From positions 992,001 through 1,056,000 of the forward strand of contig JBBPUQ010000009.1 of the NCBI GenBank assembly GCA_038501195.1: a DNA stretch of 64,000 nucleotides, given 5' to 3'. Below, piece by piece: positions 13,293-25,415 of the stretch (position 1 is its first letter; each line of letters begins with the position of its first letter). The notes under the pieces are model-generated. The model had not been told where the DNA came from, did not search any database, and worked only from the letters and a program-made list of their open reading frames with translations. A program made the position numbers and the translations under genes. This stretch comes from Nemania diffusa. Its lineage: Eukaryota > Ascomycota > Sordariomycetes > Xylariales > Xylariaceae.

Positions 13293-14061
13293 GGCTAGAT
13301 ATTAACTTGATAGGCTGTGTAGAAGAATCTTACAGCACTTAGAAGCTCACACGAGAGGTCTACACTTATAAGTATATGGAGAGGGGTACGAAGGCCCCAG
13401 CTAAGGCCAGGTCTTTAAAATCATAAATGACAAGTCAAATCGACCCATCACAAGTACAAGATCTACGATATATTTCAGATCGAAATTATTATATGTCTGC
13501 TTTGTTCCAGCCGTGTTATTTTCAATAATTTAGTATAGGACAATACCTTCGAAACTTTGAAAGGATTTAATAGAAACATTCGTAACTTTGACAACTTTCA
13601 CAACAACAATAATGTTATTATGCGGTAAAATTTATAGATTGAATAATTTTGAAGTAGGGTGAGCTTTTCTTGCAGGTGGCGGCGGCTATTAAATATTTCC
13701 AGCCGCTCAGAAAACTACAATAATATAACAGAAGTATGGCTTATTAATTGCATAATCGATTTAACTTAAACCCATACTCTATATAGTTGCCCAACTATAA
13801 GAGTCTCTAGCCTGTGCCTGAATATGAGGATTCTGATACCAAGGTCCAAGACGTATCAAAAGAAATGTCGAAAAAGGAGAAGAAAAAGAGTAAAAAGAAG
13901 AAAGGAAGCTAAAGCTCTCCGATGGTATTAGAACTGGAGAGCTTATTCAAAAGAGGGAGAAGATCGTAACAAGGAAGATGAAGGCAACGAAACCACTCTT
14001 CCTGCGTTTATGACAACAAACATCATACCTACGTCTGAACCAGCAGCCTCAAATCAATCCA
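13293..14061. other. AT-rich intergenic DNA with possible decayed coding sequence
   Basis: The 13430-13800 part is AT-rich without open frames. From about 13816 the plus strand has Lys-rich and Glu-rich codon runs broken by stops and frame changes (for example a run ending KKEKKKSKKKKGS at 13914, and a second run through ETTLPAFMTTNIIP to 14072). These look like remains of coding sequence just ahead of the sulfotransferase fragment, but I cannot assign a family. Confidence 0.35.
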
Positions 14062-14327
14062 GGCATCCTTGAAGCGCATCAAGACAAAGTCATATCTCTT
14101 GTCCCGAAGCACCAACTGCTAGAAATGGACCTAAAGGATGGCTGGGAACCGCTGTGCAAATTCTTGGGGGTGCCTGTGCCTGATGAGCCATTTCCTCGAG
14201 CAAATGATGCCAAAGAAGCGGAGATAAATATGTAACAAAAGTCTTGCTTAAGGTCTTTTCAGTGCGGCTATCTTTTCTTATCGGTGTTGGTGCCGGTATT
14301 TATTCTGGGGTTGCAATGTGGACGTAG
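14062..14327 (+). pseudogene. C-terminal fragment of a sulfotransferase-like protein
   Basis: A remnant of the fungal sulfotransferase-like P-loop family (Sulfotransfer_4 type). Codons 14062-14235 read through LVPKHQLLEMDLKDGWEPL and CKFLGVPVPDEPFPR, the strongly conserved C-terminal block of that family, and then stop at TAA 14233-14235. A shift of one frame at that point (14232-14327) continues with a hydrophobic segment, LSFLIGVGAGIYSGVAMW, matching the membrane-like tail that many members carry. The N-terminal P-loop part is not present. This is therefore a truncated, frameshifted copy and unlikely to be functional. Confidence 0.72.
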
Positions 14328-14622
14328 GAAGGGGGCTTGGAATATTGAAGTAGTATAGGAATACCCAGGATATCTCATTCATTACAGTGCATGCTTCCAC
14401 ATGTCTTCTTACATACAATCAATAGACGTATATGTAATCTGCGAGAGCTTCAAGAGAGAAATAAAAAATAGTGAAATGGTATGGGCGAAATGATAACAGC
14501 TGATATATGCTGAAGAAACTCCCGGGGGTTATTAGCACCAAACGGGCTATCCTATGCGTGTGCCACGCTTACTTTCCGCTGTCTTGACACAACCACTCCT
14601 CCAAACGTGATCATCCACGTGG

Positions 14623-15600
14623 CTAAGAAAACTTTGAAGTCGTTTCCGTGCAATAATCCCAAAATTCACTTGCTCTACCTGTCCCCCCTTCTTCCAGGAG
14701 CTTCATCGCCTCAAGCAGGTCATCTCTCAGATTCGTCGATACTCTACCCCAAGGAAGAACATAACCGCCCTTCAAATCTGCCTCTCCAATATCCTGAGAG
14801 ACACCGGCAAATAGCTGTGTCAAAGCTGCCATCGCAGGCTTATGCAGAAGTGGCCAAGCGAGGTATTTGACAGATGGAGTATGACGAAAGAGATTCGTCG
14901 ACGCAGCACCCGGGTTTGTCGAGATGCTGGCAATTCCATGTCTGCGAGCTAGCTCTGATGCAAGGAACATGTTTCCGGCTTTGGAGGTATCGTAGAGCCT
15001 CGTAGCATCTGCTGGAGGGTGTTGCAGCTCCGCCATGATGATGCCGCCCTTTGGCGCCGTGAGCTCTACTGATTGGCTGCTAGTCCAGACGACGCGCACT
15101 GAGCCGAAAGGGCGACCCGCCTCAGTTTCGGTCAAGGCGGTGGCTTGCATAATAGGGAGAAGAAGCTGGGTGAAGAGGAACGGACCAAGACAGTTGGTCG
15201 CAACTTGGAGCTCTATGCCCTGCTTGGATGAACTGCCAACAGGAGGTCGTGAGACACCGGCGTTGTTCCAGAGCACGTGTAGCTTAGTCTCCTTGGACTT
15301 GAACTCATTGACTGATGCTTTGATACTAGTCAAGTCGTCCAGTTCGAGGTGAAGAAAGTCAAGCTTCCCAGCCGGCGTCGTAGTGGGTGTGTCATCCGCA
15401 ATTTCTTTTATGGCGGCCTGAGCTTTGGATTCAGAACGTCCGGCGATGTAAACATGTCCACCTCTCTGATATAACATCCTGGTGAGCTCGTAACCAATAC
15501 CAGAGGCGCCACCAGTTACGATGAAAGTCTTGCCATTCTGCGAGCCGATTTCGCTGAAGCTAGGCTTAGGAGGGAATAACTGTGACCATTGAGAGCCCAT
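14623..15600 (-). CDS. short-chain dehydrogenase/reductase (retinol dehydrogenase-like)
   Basis: An NAD(P)-dependent oxidoreductase of the classical or retinol-dehydrogenase-like SDR group; substrate unknown. It is a single exon of 325 residues. Visible motifs are the nucleotide-binding TGGASGIG at 29-36, an Arg in AGRSES after the second strand (suggesting NADPH), NNAG at 112-115, the catalytic Ser in WTSSQS near 174, and YDTSK at 203-207 (catalytic Tyr and Lys). The C-terminal part (STNPGAASTNLF) is the usual PG motif region. It lacks a clear signal or membrane segment. It lies alone between a decayed sulfotransferase fragment and the NLR gene, so context does not suggest a pathway. The ATG at 15600 is the only start that precedes the Rossmann fold at normal spacing. 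Confidence 0.88.
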   Translation of the reverse strand: MGSQWSQLFPPKPSFSEIGSQNGKTFIVTGGASGIGYELTRMLYQRGGHVYIAGRSESKAQAAIKEIADDTPTTTPAGKLDFLHLELDDLTSIKASVNEFKSKETKLHVLWNNAGVSRPPVGSSSKQGIELQVATNCLGPFLFTQLLLPIMQATALTETEAGRPFGSVRVVWTSSQSVELTAPKGGIIMAELQHPPADATRLYDTSKAGNMFLASELARRHGIASISTNPGAASTNLFRHTPSVKYLAWPLLHKPAMAALTQLFAGVSQDIGEADLKGGYVLPWGRVSTNLRDDLLEAMKLLEEGGTGRASEFWDYCTETTSKFS

Positions 15601-16483
15601 CTTGATCGCGATAGTAGTAAGGGAAGACAGGTGGTGAAGGGGTTGTGAGGTGTAAGTAAGTCTTGATCGGAATACTAATACTAAGCTAGTTTAGTTGATA
15701 TTAATATAAAAACATATTCTTGGAAAAAAGCCCACGTTAAGTTTATTTAGATAAATAGCATGCCCGCATTAATTTAATATAGTTAATATAAAATACTGAG
15801 GGTAGCCCATTTTTTTGTCTCTGTTAAAATATCTTGATTTTATTTGCTACTTTTTATAAAGATTTTATAAACTTTATTATTTTTAATATTTAATATTAAT
15901 ATCAATATAAATAAAATTAGTTAGTTAGTATGAGTACAGGATGGGCAATAGTCCTTGTGCCGCTTCGTTGGTTGTCCCCCCAGTAGGGTGTAGCTTTTAC
16001 AAGGGTTGTAGATATGCGTGTTGGCAACCAACAGCTCGGTTAGGGGCTCTAACTTCTTCCAATGCATGGTCCGAAATGGATCAAGGGCTGAACCGGGTTA
16101 GGTAACCCTCATCATTATTAGTTACGAGGATTGTGTGGTGCAGTGAACACAGGACTTGATTCTAACCGCCGATAGGTTCCGCGGGGTTGGGTCAGATGTT
16201 ACCGAATGTGATCTTCGCCTGCGCCGCATCCCCTTCCGCCTGCATGGATTGATAGCTGGAAAGTCATGCTTCGTTGCAACTGTCCACAAGTTAAACGAGT
16301 CTGTACTTTGAGCGATGTGACGTCGGGCCAACGATATAGAAGTTGCGGGCGAATGTTGCATGTTGTCCGCCCACACTAATCACAGTCCGGTTGAAGAAAT
16401 CTTTTATTCACTCCCTCTCTATTCAGGAACTTCAATAATGACAGTTGCCGGCTGCCCCGGTACCCAGCACCATGCGCTTTCCG
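15601..16483. other. AT-rich intergenic DNA
   Basis: The 15670-15930 part is strongly AT-rich, with many TTAATA/TTAT runs and no open frame. The composition is compatible with old RIP-mutated repeat DNA, but I cannot compute an index. From 15940 to 16483 the base composition is normal; no gene is seen. Confidence 0.5.
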
Positions 16484-19400
16484 TCAGGACAATCCTACGT
16501 CTACTAGGTGTACGTCAAGCTTGCCTTCACGTATTAGTCTCTTCAAATTCTCACGGCTTCGTAGCCGCTCCCAGGTTGACTGATCGGGATGCGGGGCATA
16601 ATACCCATCATACTGCACCACACGTACTTGCGGACCAGCCTGCAAGCGGATCTCCGTCGGCACATTATTGTGCGCTTCTGCGCTGAGCCGCGGCTGGTCC
16701 CAGTGCCGCGAAGCGATCAGGTAGTGAATGACACGCGGGAATGCCCGCGCCGCCATTAGCGCACTTCGCTGTACCCCATCTCGGCTGATGTATGTGATCT
16801 GGGCGCCCCGTCGCACGAGCTGCTGGATTATGTCTAGCCTGTCGTGCACACAGGCGTACATGAGCGGCGTGCCGTGTACCGATCCCTCAAGCTCAATGTC
16901 GGCCCCAAAGTCGAGCAGTCGCGTGACCGTCACCATGCAATTTTTGCAGATGGCTGCGCAGAGGGGGGATGACATACCTTTCGTTCTAGTATTTAGCAGG
17001 TGTCGAGCCTGGGTCCGGGTGAGACTGCGGAGAGCCTTGTAGACTAGCGTGCATTTATGAAAGCCGATGTAGCTACACAACGTCCGGCTGCTGTGTTCGC
17101 CCGAGGCATCCATGACCATCCTGGTATTAAGGATATAGGGCATCATGAGATGGAGGTGTTGGGCCGGCATATCGATCACGGAGACGCCATATTCTGACAA
17201 CGTAGATGGGTTGCTGCCCTGCTGATGGAAGAAGGCGAAACACTCCAGCGCGCCTTGGCGCGCGGATATGTGAAGCAGGTTCTGACCCCACGGCGATTCA
17301 TCTTCGAAATGTGCGCCCTTTGCCATCAAGTACTTCGCGACTTGGACGTAGTTGTTCGCTGCTGCAATCATGATAGGCGAGTAGCCAACGCCATTCTTTT
17401 GGTTGATATCCGCATCATGATCAAGAAGACATTCAACAATGCCGCAGTCGTCATTTGAATTGATTACCGCGACTGTAAGGGGCGTGTCGCCGTTGGCATC
17501 AACCACGTTGACTCGTGCGCCGGCGTCGAACAGCGTTTGCACCATGGCCAGGCGGCGATTGGCAACGGCAAGATGTAACGGGGTCATCAACGCAAGGTTA
17601 CAATGCCACTCCTTCGGCACCTCGTCATCGCACACTCCCGCGGGGCTGTTGACTAAGTATTCTACGAAGCTAACTTTATCTTGTGGGAATGCGTCCCTCT
17701 TATGTGGGAATTTCCTAAATATCGTCCTGTGAAGGGTCAGCTAGGTTCATTGCTAATGCCTGTATTTGCGAATGACAAACCAGTATGCATCGGTGTGGTC
17801 AGCTACGTGATCCAGAATGACCTTGAGAAATGATGTGCTGATTTGCAAGCTCGCGAGGTGAAGAGGACTAAGTGGGTAAAAGTGCCACTCGTGCCCCGTT
17901 TCCAGAGCTCTATCGAGCAGTTGATTCATACATGCGGTGGAGATGCCATGTTTCGTTGCGGCAACGTGGATGGTGCTGGGCGCTCTATGCATCGTGCAAC
18001 GGCAGGCCTTTGGCATAATCCCTAGCAAGAGAAGCCAGGCAATTATATCCTCCCATCCGGTGAGGACGGCGTAGGTCAAAACATCGCAACGACCGCATGA
18101 TATCATTGGGCGGTCAAGGGGGCAGCCGTTGGCTACTAGCGTCTGACAGCCTGTCAAATCCCCTCGCGTCATAGATTTTGCAAGTTCAGCCAATGCGATT
18201 CTAGGCGGAGCAAGCCACTGGTGCTCATTTCCATGTTGCCCTGCAGCACCTTCTAACGAATTATCGTTAGTGTTGGATTTGGTGCTGTCTAGCTCGTCTT
18301 CACTGTCAAACCTAGGCTCTACTAACGCCAACTTCAGTACCTCCACGGCTGCTTCCTCGCCGTTCATGAGGGCCAGATCAATAGGCAGCTTTCCTTCGTC
18401 ATCGATAGCGTTGACGTTGGCGCCATGTATTATCAGGTAGTTGATAGCATTTATATGACCTCTGTAGCTTGCCACATGTAGAGGTGTACGTGATTCGCTC
18501 GATTTTGCGTCTACGTTACCACATCGACCATTCTGCAGAAGGTACTCCATGAGCTCGGTGATGCCTGTAAATGCGGCAATGTGCAATGAAGTACAGCCTT
18601 GCCATTCAGCAGAGCCCCTTGACTTTTTGTTGTCCAGGTTTAGCCGGACGCCACGGTCCCAGTCATAGGAATCTGTTTCAAGTTCATCAGATATGCCACG
18701 AAGCAGATCAAGACGCCCGTTAAAAATGTAATAATGCACCAGATCCCAGCCTCTAGGATCACGTGCAAGAATATCCGCACCAGCTTGCTTTAGAATGTCC
18801 ACCATTTTGTAATTTTTCTTCCAAGCAGCCACCGTGATGGCTGGGTAACCAAGGAAATGACCACCTAAGCCTATTGCATCTGGTGATGCACCATAGGCCA
18901 GCGAACTCGAAAGTTTATGGGGTGTCCAGGATGCCGCTATTATGCGGCAGAGAATGTCAGGGTTTGTCCCCTTTTCCCCGTTGATGATGGCGAGATCGGC
19001 GCGATGTAAGACCATATCGAATATTTTTAGTGATCCATCATAACAGGCCTGCTCGAGGGCAGAACTTCCATTTACTCTAATGTGGACGGACACACCATTA
19101 TTGATCAACTCCCGAACAAGGGGGTAATAATCCTGCACTATAGCCTTTTTAAGCAGAGCTATGGGAGCGGGATGGTCCTTCGCCATGACTGGTCGATTGG
19201 CAGATGTTTCCCTTAGAACTTCCATGGCTTTCTGCACAAAACTAGCTTCCCATCGGTACATCCCCGCTTTGAAGTCTAGATATTCAAGATTCTCGACAAA
19301 GGGTACGAGAGCCGGTTTCTGATACTGCTGCTCGTACGAGTCTATGATATGCGCGTCTCGAAAAGCTGTAATGAGGCTCAGAAAGCTTTCGCTTTTGCGT

Positions 19401-22400
19401 AAGGAACATTCCTTATTACCAGCAAGGCCGAGTTGGTGGCAGAAATCTTCCCAAAGATGGATTCTTCGGGTGACCATAAAGTTCGTAGGGGCTAGCATTT
19501 TGATTATAGAGGTAAGCTGGCCAGCTGGGAGACGCTCAGGAAGCCCCGAGTCGAGAACAGAGGTTATGTAGGTTTGGAATGCTACTTTTCCATCTTCCCG
19601 CTGCTCATTGGTATCGTAAAGGGCTGTCAACGCTTGAAGAAACTCATTACCGCACTGACTGTTCACAAAATGGAGGGGTGTAGAGCCATCAAGCGCTTTG
19701 TCCATTCCGGGAAAGTTCTTGGCAAATAACTTCTGAAACAACGGCTGCGAACTCATTCCGACAGACATGTGTAAGATCGGAGGCTGGCTTTGGAAATGGG
19801 CTGGATCGTTATCGCAGTGGTCTAGGAGCAATTCTGTTGTCTTTACTCGAGAATAAAACATGGCCTCGGCCAATGGTGTTCGTCCATTTTGCGACACGGC
19901 CCCCAGGGAAGACTGGACGTTCAAGCCAACTTCGAATAGCTGGAGCAAAACGTTGATGCTGTCATTTTGTGCTGCAATGTGCCAGATTGTGTTTCCCTGG
20001 GTGTCCTTTTCTAGTGGCTTGTAGCCCTTGTCGATTAATACTCTAAACACATCAGAACTGTCATCTTTAGCTGCCAACACTAAAGCCTTCTTCCAAAAGT
20101 TCTCGGCTACCTCATCCCCCCGTTGGGTGTATTTTTCAAACCGGCAGTCTTCGAATATGAGACTGACGTCCTTCGGCCGATTCTGAGTAATAATGTACTG
20201 GACGTATGCTACAAACTCTTCGTCCTCGAAATGAGCAGGTAGAAATTGGTTCTCATTGTGGCTGTACGTATCCCATGAGGCTCCTGATCTCAGTAACTCC
20301 TGCACGAAACTCACTGCCGCTGTTATGTAGCCCTCTTCTCCCGAATGATACTCCAAGTCGAGTACCGCCTGAAGTATCTCATGAAGCGGGTGGTCTATGT
20401 CGGGCTCCTGTTCGGCAAATAGCGCTTTCATTCTGTTAAGAGTGCTTTGGGTTAGGCATTGATCAGCCGCATATTTGAGCAAAACGATGAATGGGATGTC
20501 GCTTTCAAGTGCGACGGACACTTCCAAGGCGAGAGCCCCGATGGAAAACAATGGCGTTTGTGTAACTTCGATGCTATTCTTGAGCAAAATCTCAATCGTT
20601 GCCCCTACGCTAGCCGCATCGTTTGCTGTCCTGGGGTCTTCTTTCAGGAACCCAGCCAGCTTTTCTTCCGTAGGGCTAGTACAGAAGATGTTTGGACCAA
20701 TCAAAGCGAAGTGTATGGCAGAGAATCTGTATCTCGCTGTCGCATTCACATTTGTGCCAGACTGAAGGAGCCATTCGCAGAGCCATGGGATAGGCAACGA
20801 AGCTGCAACATGCAGGGGATTGATGTCATATTTCATAAGAGCGTCCAAAGTAGCATCTCTGTCTTGTTCTTCAGCATCCCGAAACATAACGTCACGTTCA
20901 ACGGCGAAGTACAAGATCCAATTCTGGAAGTTAATCTTCTTTCTCGGACCAAAGAGATCTTTCAGGAGCCTCCTGATCACCGGTGCTTTGTGCGATAGTG
21001 GTCGGCGAGTCCAAAAGCCTGCCGCGTAAGGATAGAATGGGTGGTTTTTGAATGGCTCCATGGTCACTAATACCTCCAGTTCGGCCATCGTTCCGTTTAG
21101 ACGCAGCCGCCTGTTGAAATCTGGCAAAAGTATGCACTCCAATGATAACACTGTTAAAGATTCAACTGCTCCGGACTCAGAGTATCTGAATTCCCCCAGC
21201 TCCGATGACGTATCTACTGTGTATAGATATTCCTTCACCGTGAAATGGGCGAGTTCGAATTTATCATCATCGTCATTTTTCCGGATCAAACTACTACAGT
21301 ACTTTATAATCTCCTCTTCTTTAATGGCACAAACTTTATGACTGGTTCGCTTTTCATGCTTAAGAGCCAAAGACAAAGCTTCGCAGAGCTGAGCTATAGT
21401 GAGGGAATGGCCATCGAGGCATAGCCAGTGCAGGGTCATCCGAGTGATCTGTCTGGCAAAACTGTTGCTTCTCTTTGATAGAGTCTTGAGGATTCTGTCA
21501 TAGGTCTTGTCGAGCGTTGGGGGTAATTCATCGAGAGCGGTCTCGCGGCTAATCTTAGTGAGTCTCTCGAGCCAGTCAAGCTGGCAGGCTACCCAGCGAA
21601 ACCTATTTTTTGCATGAGTAAGTTCGCGATTGCAAGTCAGTGAATATTGCCTTATACTTACATTCCATTTGCCTTTGCGATCAGCTTTTGCCGGATCTCC
21701 TCGCTTTCCAGCGGCTCTAGCAGATTTAGTGCTGGACGTCTCGTCATTTCCGCCCCAATATATAGTGCCAAATCGTCCGCTCGGGCCGCTAACTCAATAT
21801 GTTGATACTCTGGGAGGAGCACTGAGCTCAGGTCGTCTTCATATCGACCGAAAATAGCAACGCTGATGGAGGCAGAAGCTTTGGCAATTTCGGTAATGCC
21901 GCCAACAACCTCTCTAGTGTCATCCATGCACTCGTCTAGAGCATCCACTATCACGACGACTTTGTCGAACAGGCGGCTCATCGATGTAATAGTATCGACC
22001 AGTTGCCTCGCCTCTGGCTGTCTTGGCAGTCCGCTAGGTGGATGTAATTGGCTATAAAGTCTTTGAAGCATCGCGAATGCCTCGGCATTTTGTAGGGCGA
22101 TTTGAAGGGCAAGAGAAGAGAGAATGTTGCAAAGATTTTGTGTGTCCACGTTCTTGTAATCACAGAAGAAAAATGCGACCGCCGTGTTCTTCGTGCTAGT
22201 TGCCACGACACGTTCAATGACGGCCCCGGCCAGCACCGTTTTCCCGGAGCCCGCGAGGCCGCTTAGCCAAAGTTTTGAATTTGTTTCCGACATCCATCGC
22301 ATAACGGGCGGTTCATTGAATAGCCACCCTCCAGTGGCATCTTTCCTCAGCCGTAGACTCATTTGAAGCATGGGGTGGGGGTTGACCTTGAGGAAGTAGT

Positions 22401-22959
22401 CAACAGTCTTCTGCCTCTCACCATCCATTTTCACCTTGGCGTGCATTTCTTGGAGCCTTTCGATGACATCGCGCTGAGACGCTACCTCTGTTCTAATCTC
22501 CTTCTCTAATTCCAGACACTCGGCAAGTTTATCAAGTGTATCGGCAGAGAGGGCCAGGGTTATGGTATCCTTGTGGGCTCTTAAGTCAGTTATCATCTTA
22601 TCGATGTCGGATTTTGAGAAAGGCCATCTTAAACTCCTGATGGCACCCTTAAGCTTGGTGTTGTTGAAATCGTCTCGTGCCTTGTACAGTTCGGCTTCTA
22701 TCTTTTCGATGAAACACCTCAAGCTGAAGATTTGCGACTCGCCAAAGAGCAATCGGCTCGAGCCTGATGCCTTCAAAGTTGTTGCCAGGAGCGAAAGATT
22801 ATGCAGCATACCACTCAGGGTCCGCAATTCTGTAGCAAGAGTTGTGACGTCGAGTTTCGCATCTTTCACGGCATTGCGGTAATCGTTCAGAACTTTGAAG
22901 ACCTGTCCAGTGAGCGATGCCAGACCGGCGACACTAGCAGCAATGGAAAGAGGGTCCAT
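16484..22959 (-). CDS. NLR-type STAND protein: N-terminal domain, NACHT, ankyrin repeats
   Basis: A fungal NOD-like receptor of 2120 residues, the class used for non-self and heterokaryon recognition. I read three exons: 22959-21662, 21602-17781 and 17726-16484, with introns of 59 and 54 nt and exact frame joins. Residues 1 to about 190 form a helical N-terminal domain starting MDPLSIAASVAGLASLTGQV, like the fungal PF17111-type STAND N-terminus. The NACHT NTPase follows, with Walker A GLAGSGKT at 234-241 and Walker B VVVIVDALDEC at 334-344, then a conserved FRWVACQLDWL helix encoded across intron 1. From about residue 750 to near the end there are many ankyrin-type repeats (GNTIWHIAAQND, RTPLHVASYRGHINAINYL, TPLHLAVANRR). 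The C-terminal end after the last repeat is short. No stop or frameshift is visible, so it looks functional. What it senses is unknown. Confidence 0.9.
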
Positions 22960-24303
22960 CCCCTATTCGTATTAAAAGTTTTGGATATACGACTACCTCT
23001 AATGAAAAATCGAAGTCGAGGAGACTCTGCCTTTCTTTACGGACGATGCGATGCATGCAGCAGGAGCGGGGTAATACCGGTCGGCTCATAGCCTTCTTTT
23101 GCATCTTTCTTGACTTAATTAGACCTAATTGCACTAATTGCACTAACTGCACTAACTAACCTAACCGACCTAACCGACTTAATTAACCTAATTAACCTAC
23201 CTAACATAATTAACTAAATTAATTAATTGAAGTTTATTTAAGTTAATAATAAGTCAGTTAAGTCAGTCATGTCGGTCAGGTCAACCAAGTTAGTCAGGTT
23301 AACCAGGTCAGTCAGGTTAACCAAGTTAGTCAGGTCTAATAAAGTCTAATTAAATATTTAAATAACTAAAATATATAAATAAGTAATATTGATACCTTAT
23401 TATTTCAAAGTGTTAGCTCACTGCATATTTTTCTAAAAACTAAAAACTGAAAACTAAAAACGGAACGTGGAAAAGAAATAGTTTTGTCGGTATATGTACG
23501 TATGGCCCTCCCTGCTCCTGCATTGGTTCTCAACAGAAATTCGAACAGATGTTCCCGTGGTTCAGATCCTAGGGAACAAATCCATTGCTGAACTTGGATT
23601 GCTAGCTGCAGAAACAAGTGAGCACTTTGCGAGCCGCAAGAAAGGAGGCGATTAAATTGTTCCTTACTAAGTACCTAAGAAAAAGCTGAGAATGAAGGCA
23701 TGTTTCAATTTATGTTGTTCAAGTGTGCCTCACTTCTTCGTAGAGGATGTTCTATGTAAGGAATCCTCCGGAACAAAAAGGGACCCCCTTCTAGTTAGAT
23801 CCTTGGGGATCAATTGACAGGGCCTAATTTAACCCCTAAATTTGCAACATTTTACATACTATCCAGTACTTCCACTTTTGCGTAGCGAGCGGTTATCTAC
23901 ATGTATAAAATATTTTTTTTTTTTTTAAAAAAAAAGGTTATAAGAAAAAAAAATATCTGCGTAAGTAAATTAATATGCGATAGAATTATTGCTCAGCTGT
24001 AGCAGCTGTAATAGCTGGCTGGAGAAATAACTGGCGTACTGTAATTAGTAGATTACAGACCCCGCTATTCCACTTTTTAAGTCCTAACCTCCCTCCTTCA
24101 ACCTAGGTATTCCTATCTACGCTTACACTCGTGTAGATTGCCTCTATTTCATCATAGTGCTCTATCAAAGTAACTAGCCGTGATAACTATAGAGATGTCT
24201 GATACACTTGTTAGAGGGTCGGGGCCGTCCAATCCTACGACGGGTGTGAGTTTACCTTGGTATTGCCTACCCGGTGTCTAATGATCAACTGTGCTAATAT
24301 CCC
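22960..24303. other. NLR upstream region with repeat array
   Basis: Non-coding DNA between the NLR start and a decayed gene on the opposite strand. Besides the palindromic array listed separately it contains a T14-A9 junction at 23913-23935 and a general AT-rich composition. The NLR promoter must lie here. No gene is seen. Confidence 0.6.
23110..23350. repeat. degenerate long inverted repeat built of short tandem units
   Basis: The left arm begins GACTTAATTAGACCT (from 23111) and runs through units such as CTAACCGAC; the right arm, read on the minus strand, begins GACTTTATTAGACCT and runs through units such as CTGACCTGGTTAAC. The centre is an AT-only stretch near 23215-23235. The right arm contains three exact-length 18-bp tandem units (23275-23292, 23293-23310, 23311-23328) that differ by a few transitions, plus a partial fourth. 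It lies roughly 150-390 bp upstream of the NLR start codon. Confidence 0.75.
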
Positions 24304-25380
24304 ATGAAGAGGGACATAAGCGAAGGTAGAAATGACAAGCAAATTAGAACTGGTGATGAACTCGGAACCGATGAAGAATCCGGAGCTGATGAGGGAGCAT
24401 CAATTATTGACGACAGTAACCAGTATAAAGATTTCGACCTTGATGACGACCCTGAGTCGGAAAAGAGCTTCCCTGTTTTAGAGAAGTCGAAGGAATCTCG
24501 CGCATTCCGAAACGACTTTGCGAAGATTCTCCATTATTTGCGGACCCACGAGATAGAATGGGGAAGCGTTGAATGCGTTGGCCGCCACTCTGAAAGAAAG
24601 AAGATTCGAACCACGGTGCTAATTGGCCTTTCCAAAGTTCCTGATATTGCACGCCAGGAAGAGATAAAAAAAGGCCTGGAATCCGAGATGACCTCCCCTC
24701 CGCTCCCCATAGAGTTTGCTGAAGGCGGTTTTATTGAGGAATCGAATTTCGGGTTTAAGTAACGACAAAACCCACTTGTTTGTCACCATTCAAGGAGACC
24801 CCGATAAAGATGCCGTCTGCGGTATGACTTGCCACCATGTCGTGTCGGGGAAGGAGAGCGGAGAGGCAATTCCCTGAGCAGATCACAGAGATCTCGCAAG
24901 CTACTTAGGTATCAGTAGTAGAGTCCAGCAGGATTTCAGAGACTTAGGCTACGAGGAAGAACTATTCACCAATTTGGATAGAAACGATATTGGGAAGATA
25001 CTGGGAATATCAGCATTTCTTGATCCAGCTCCCAGGTAAACTAACCATCTGAGCTACCTATATCATAGGTGAGAGACCGAATTTGACTTTTACCCATGTC
25101 AATTTTAATATGGAATCTCGCGAATCGATGTCTGCAAGCCTTGTACGTATCATTGGTCCCAGCGAAAACGAAACAAACTTGCTTGAGCAAAATGGCATAA
25201 TGTATATCCCAAGTGCTATCGAAGCTCCTAATACGAATGCCCTTTTACACGAAGAGCCGGTTCAGCTGCAACAGCTTATTTCGCCCTAGGCGATAGGGTT
25301 TGCGGTATTGCATCTGGATGTTATAGCACTTATATCCGCGCTAGATGCTTCAACACGCTGAGAATACCGAACTCCATGCG
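24304..25380 (+). pseudogene. decayed gene with acidic N-terminus and protease-like TCHHVV motif
   Basis: An open frame of 152 codons starts at 24304: an acidic, low-complexity first part, then a more regular segment (SRAFRNDFAKILHYLRTHEI, TTVLIGLSKVP). It stops at 24760-24762, but the next frame continues at once with SNDKTHLFVTIQGDPDKDA and GMTCHHVVSGKE, so a one-base frameshift near 24755 is likely. That piece then hits TGA (24877-24879). Further coding-like runs follow in shifted frames (to about 25020, and 25083-25289). The TCHHVV block resembles the catalytic-histidine region of trypsin-like fold proteins found in fungi; I see no matching Asp or Ser motif, so the assignment is tentative. 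The gene is divergent to the NLR, and an LTR-like copy starts at 25416, just behind it. Confidence 0.55.
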
Positions 25381-25415
25381 TTACACTGAGGCATGCGCCG
25401 CTCCAGTCGCAGCAC

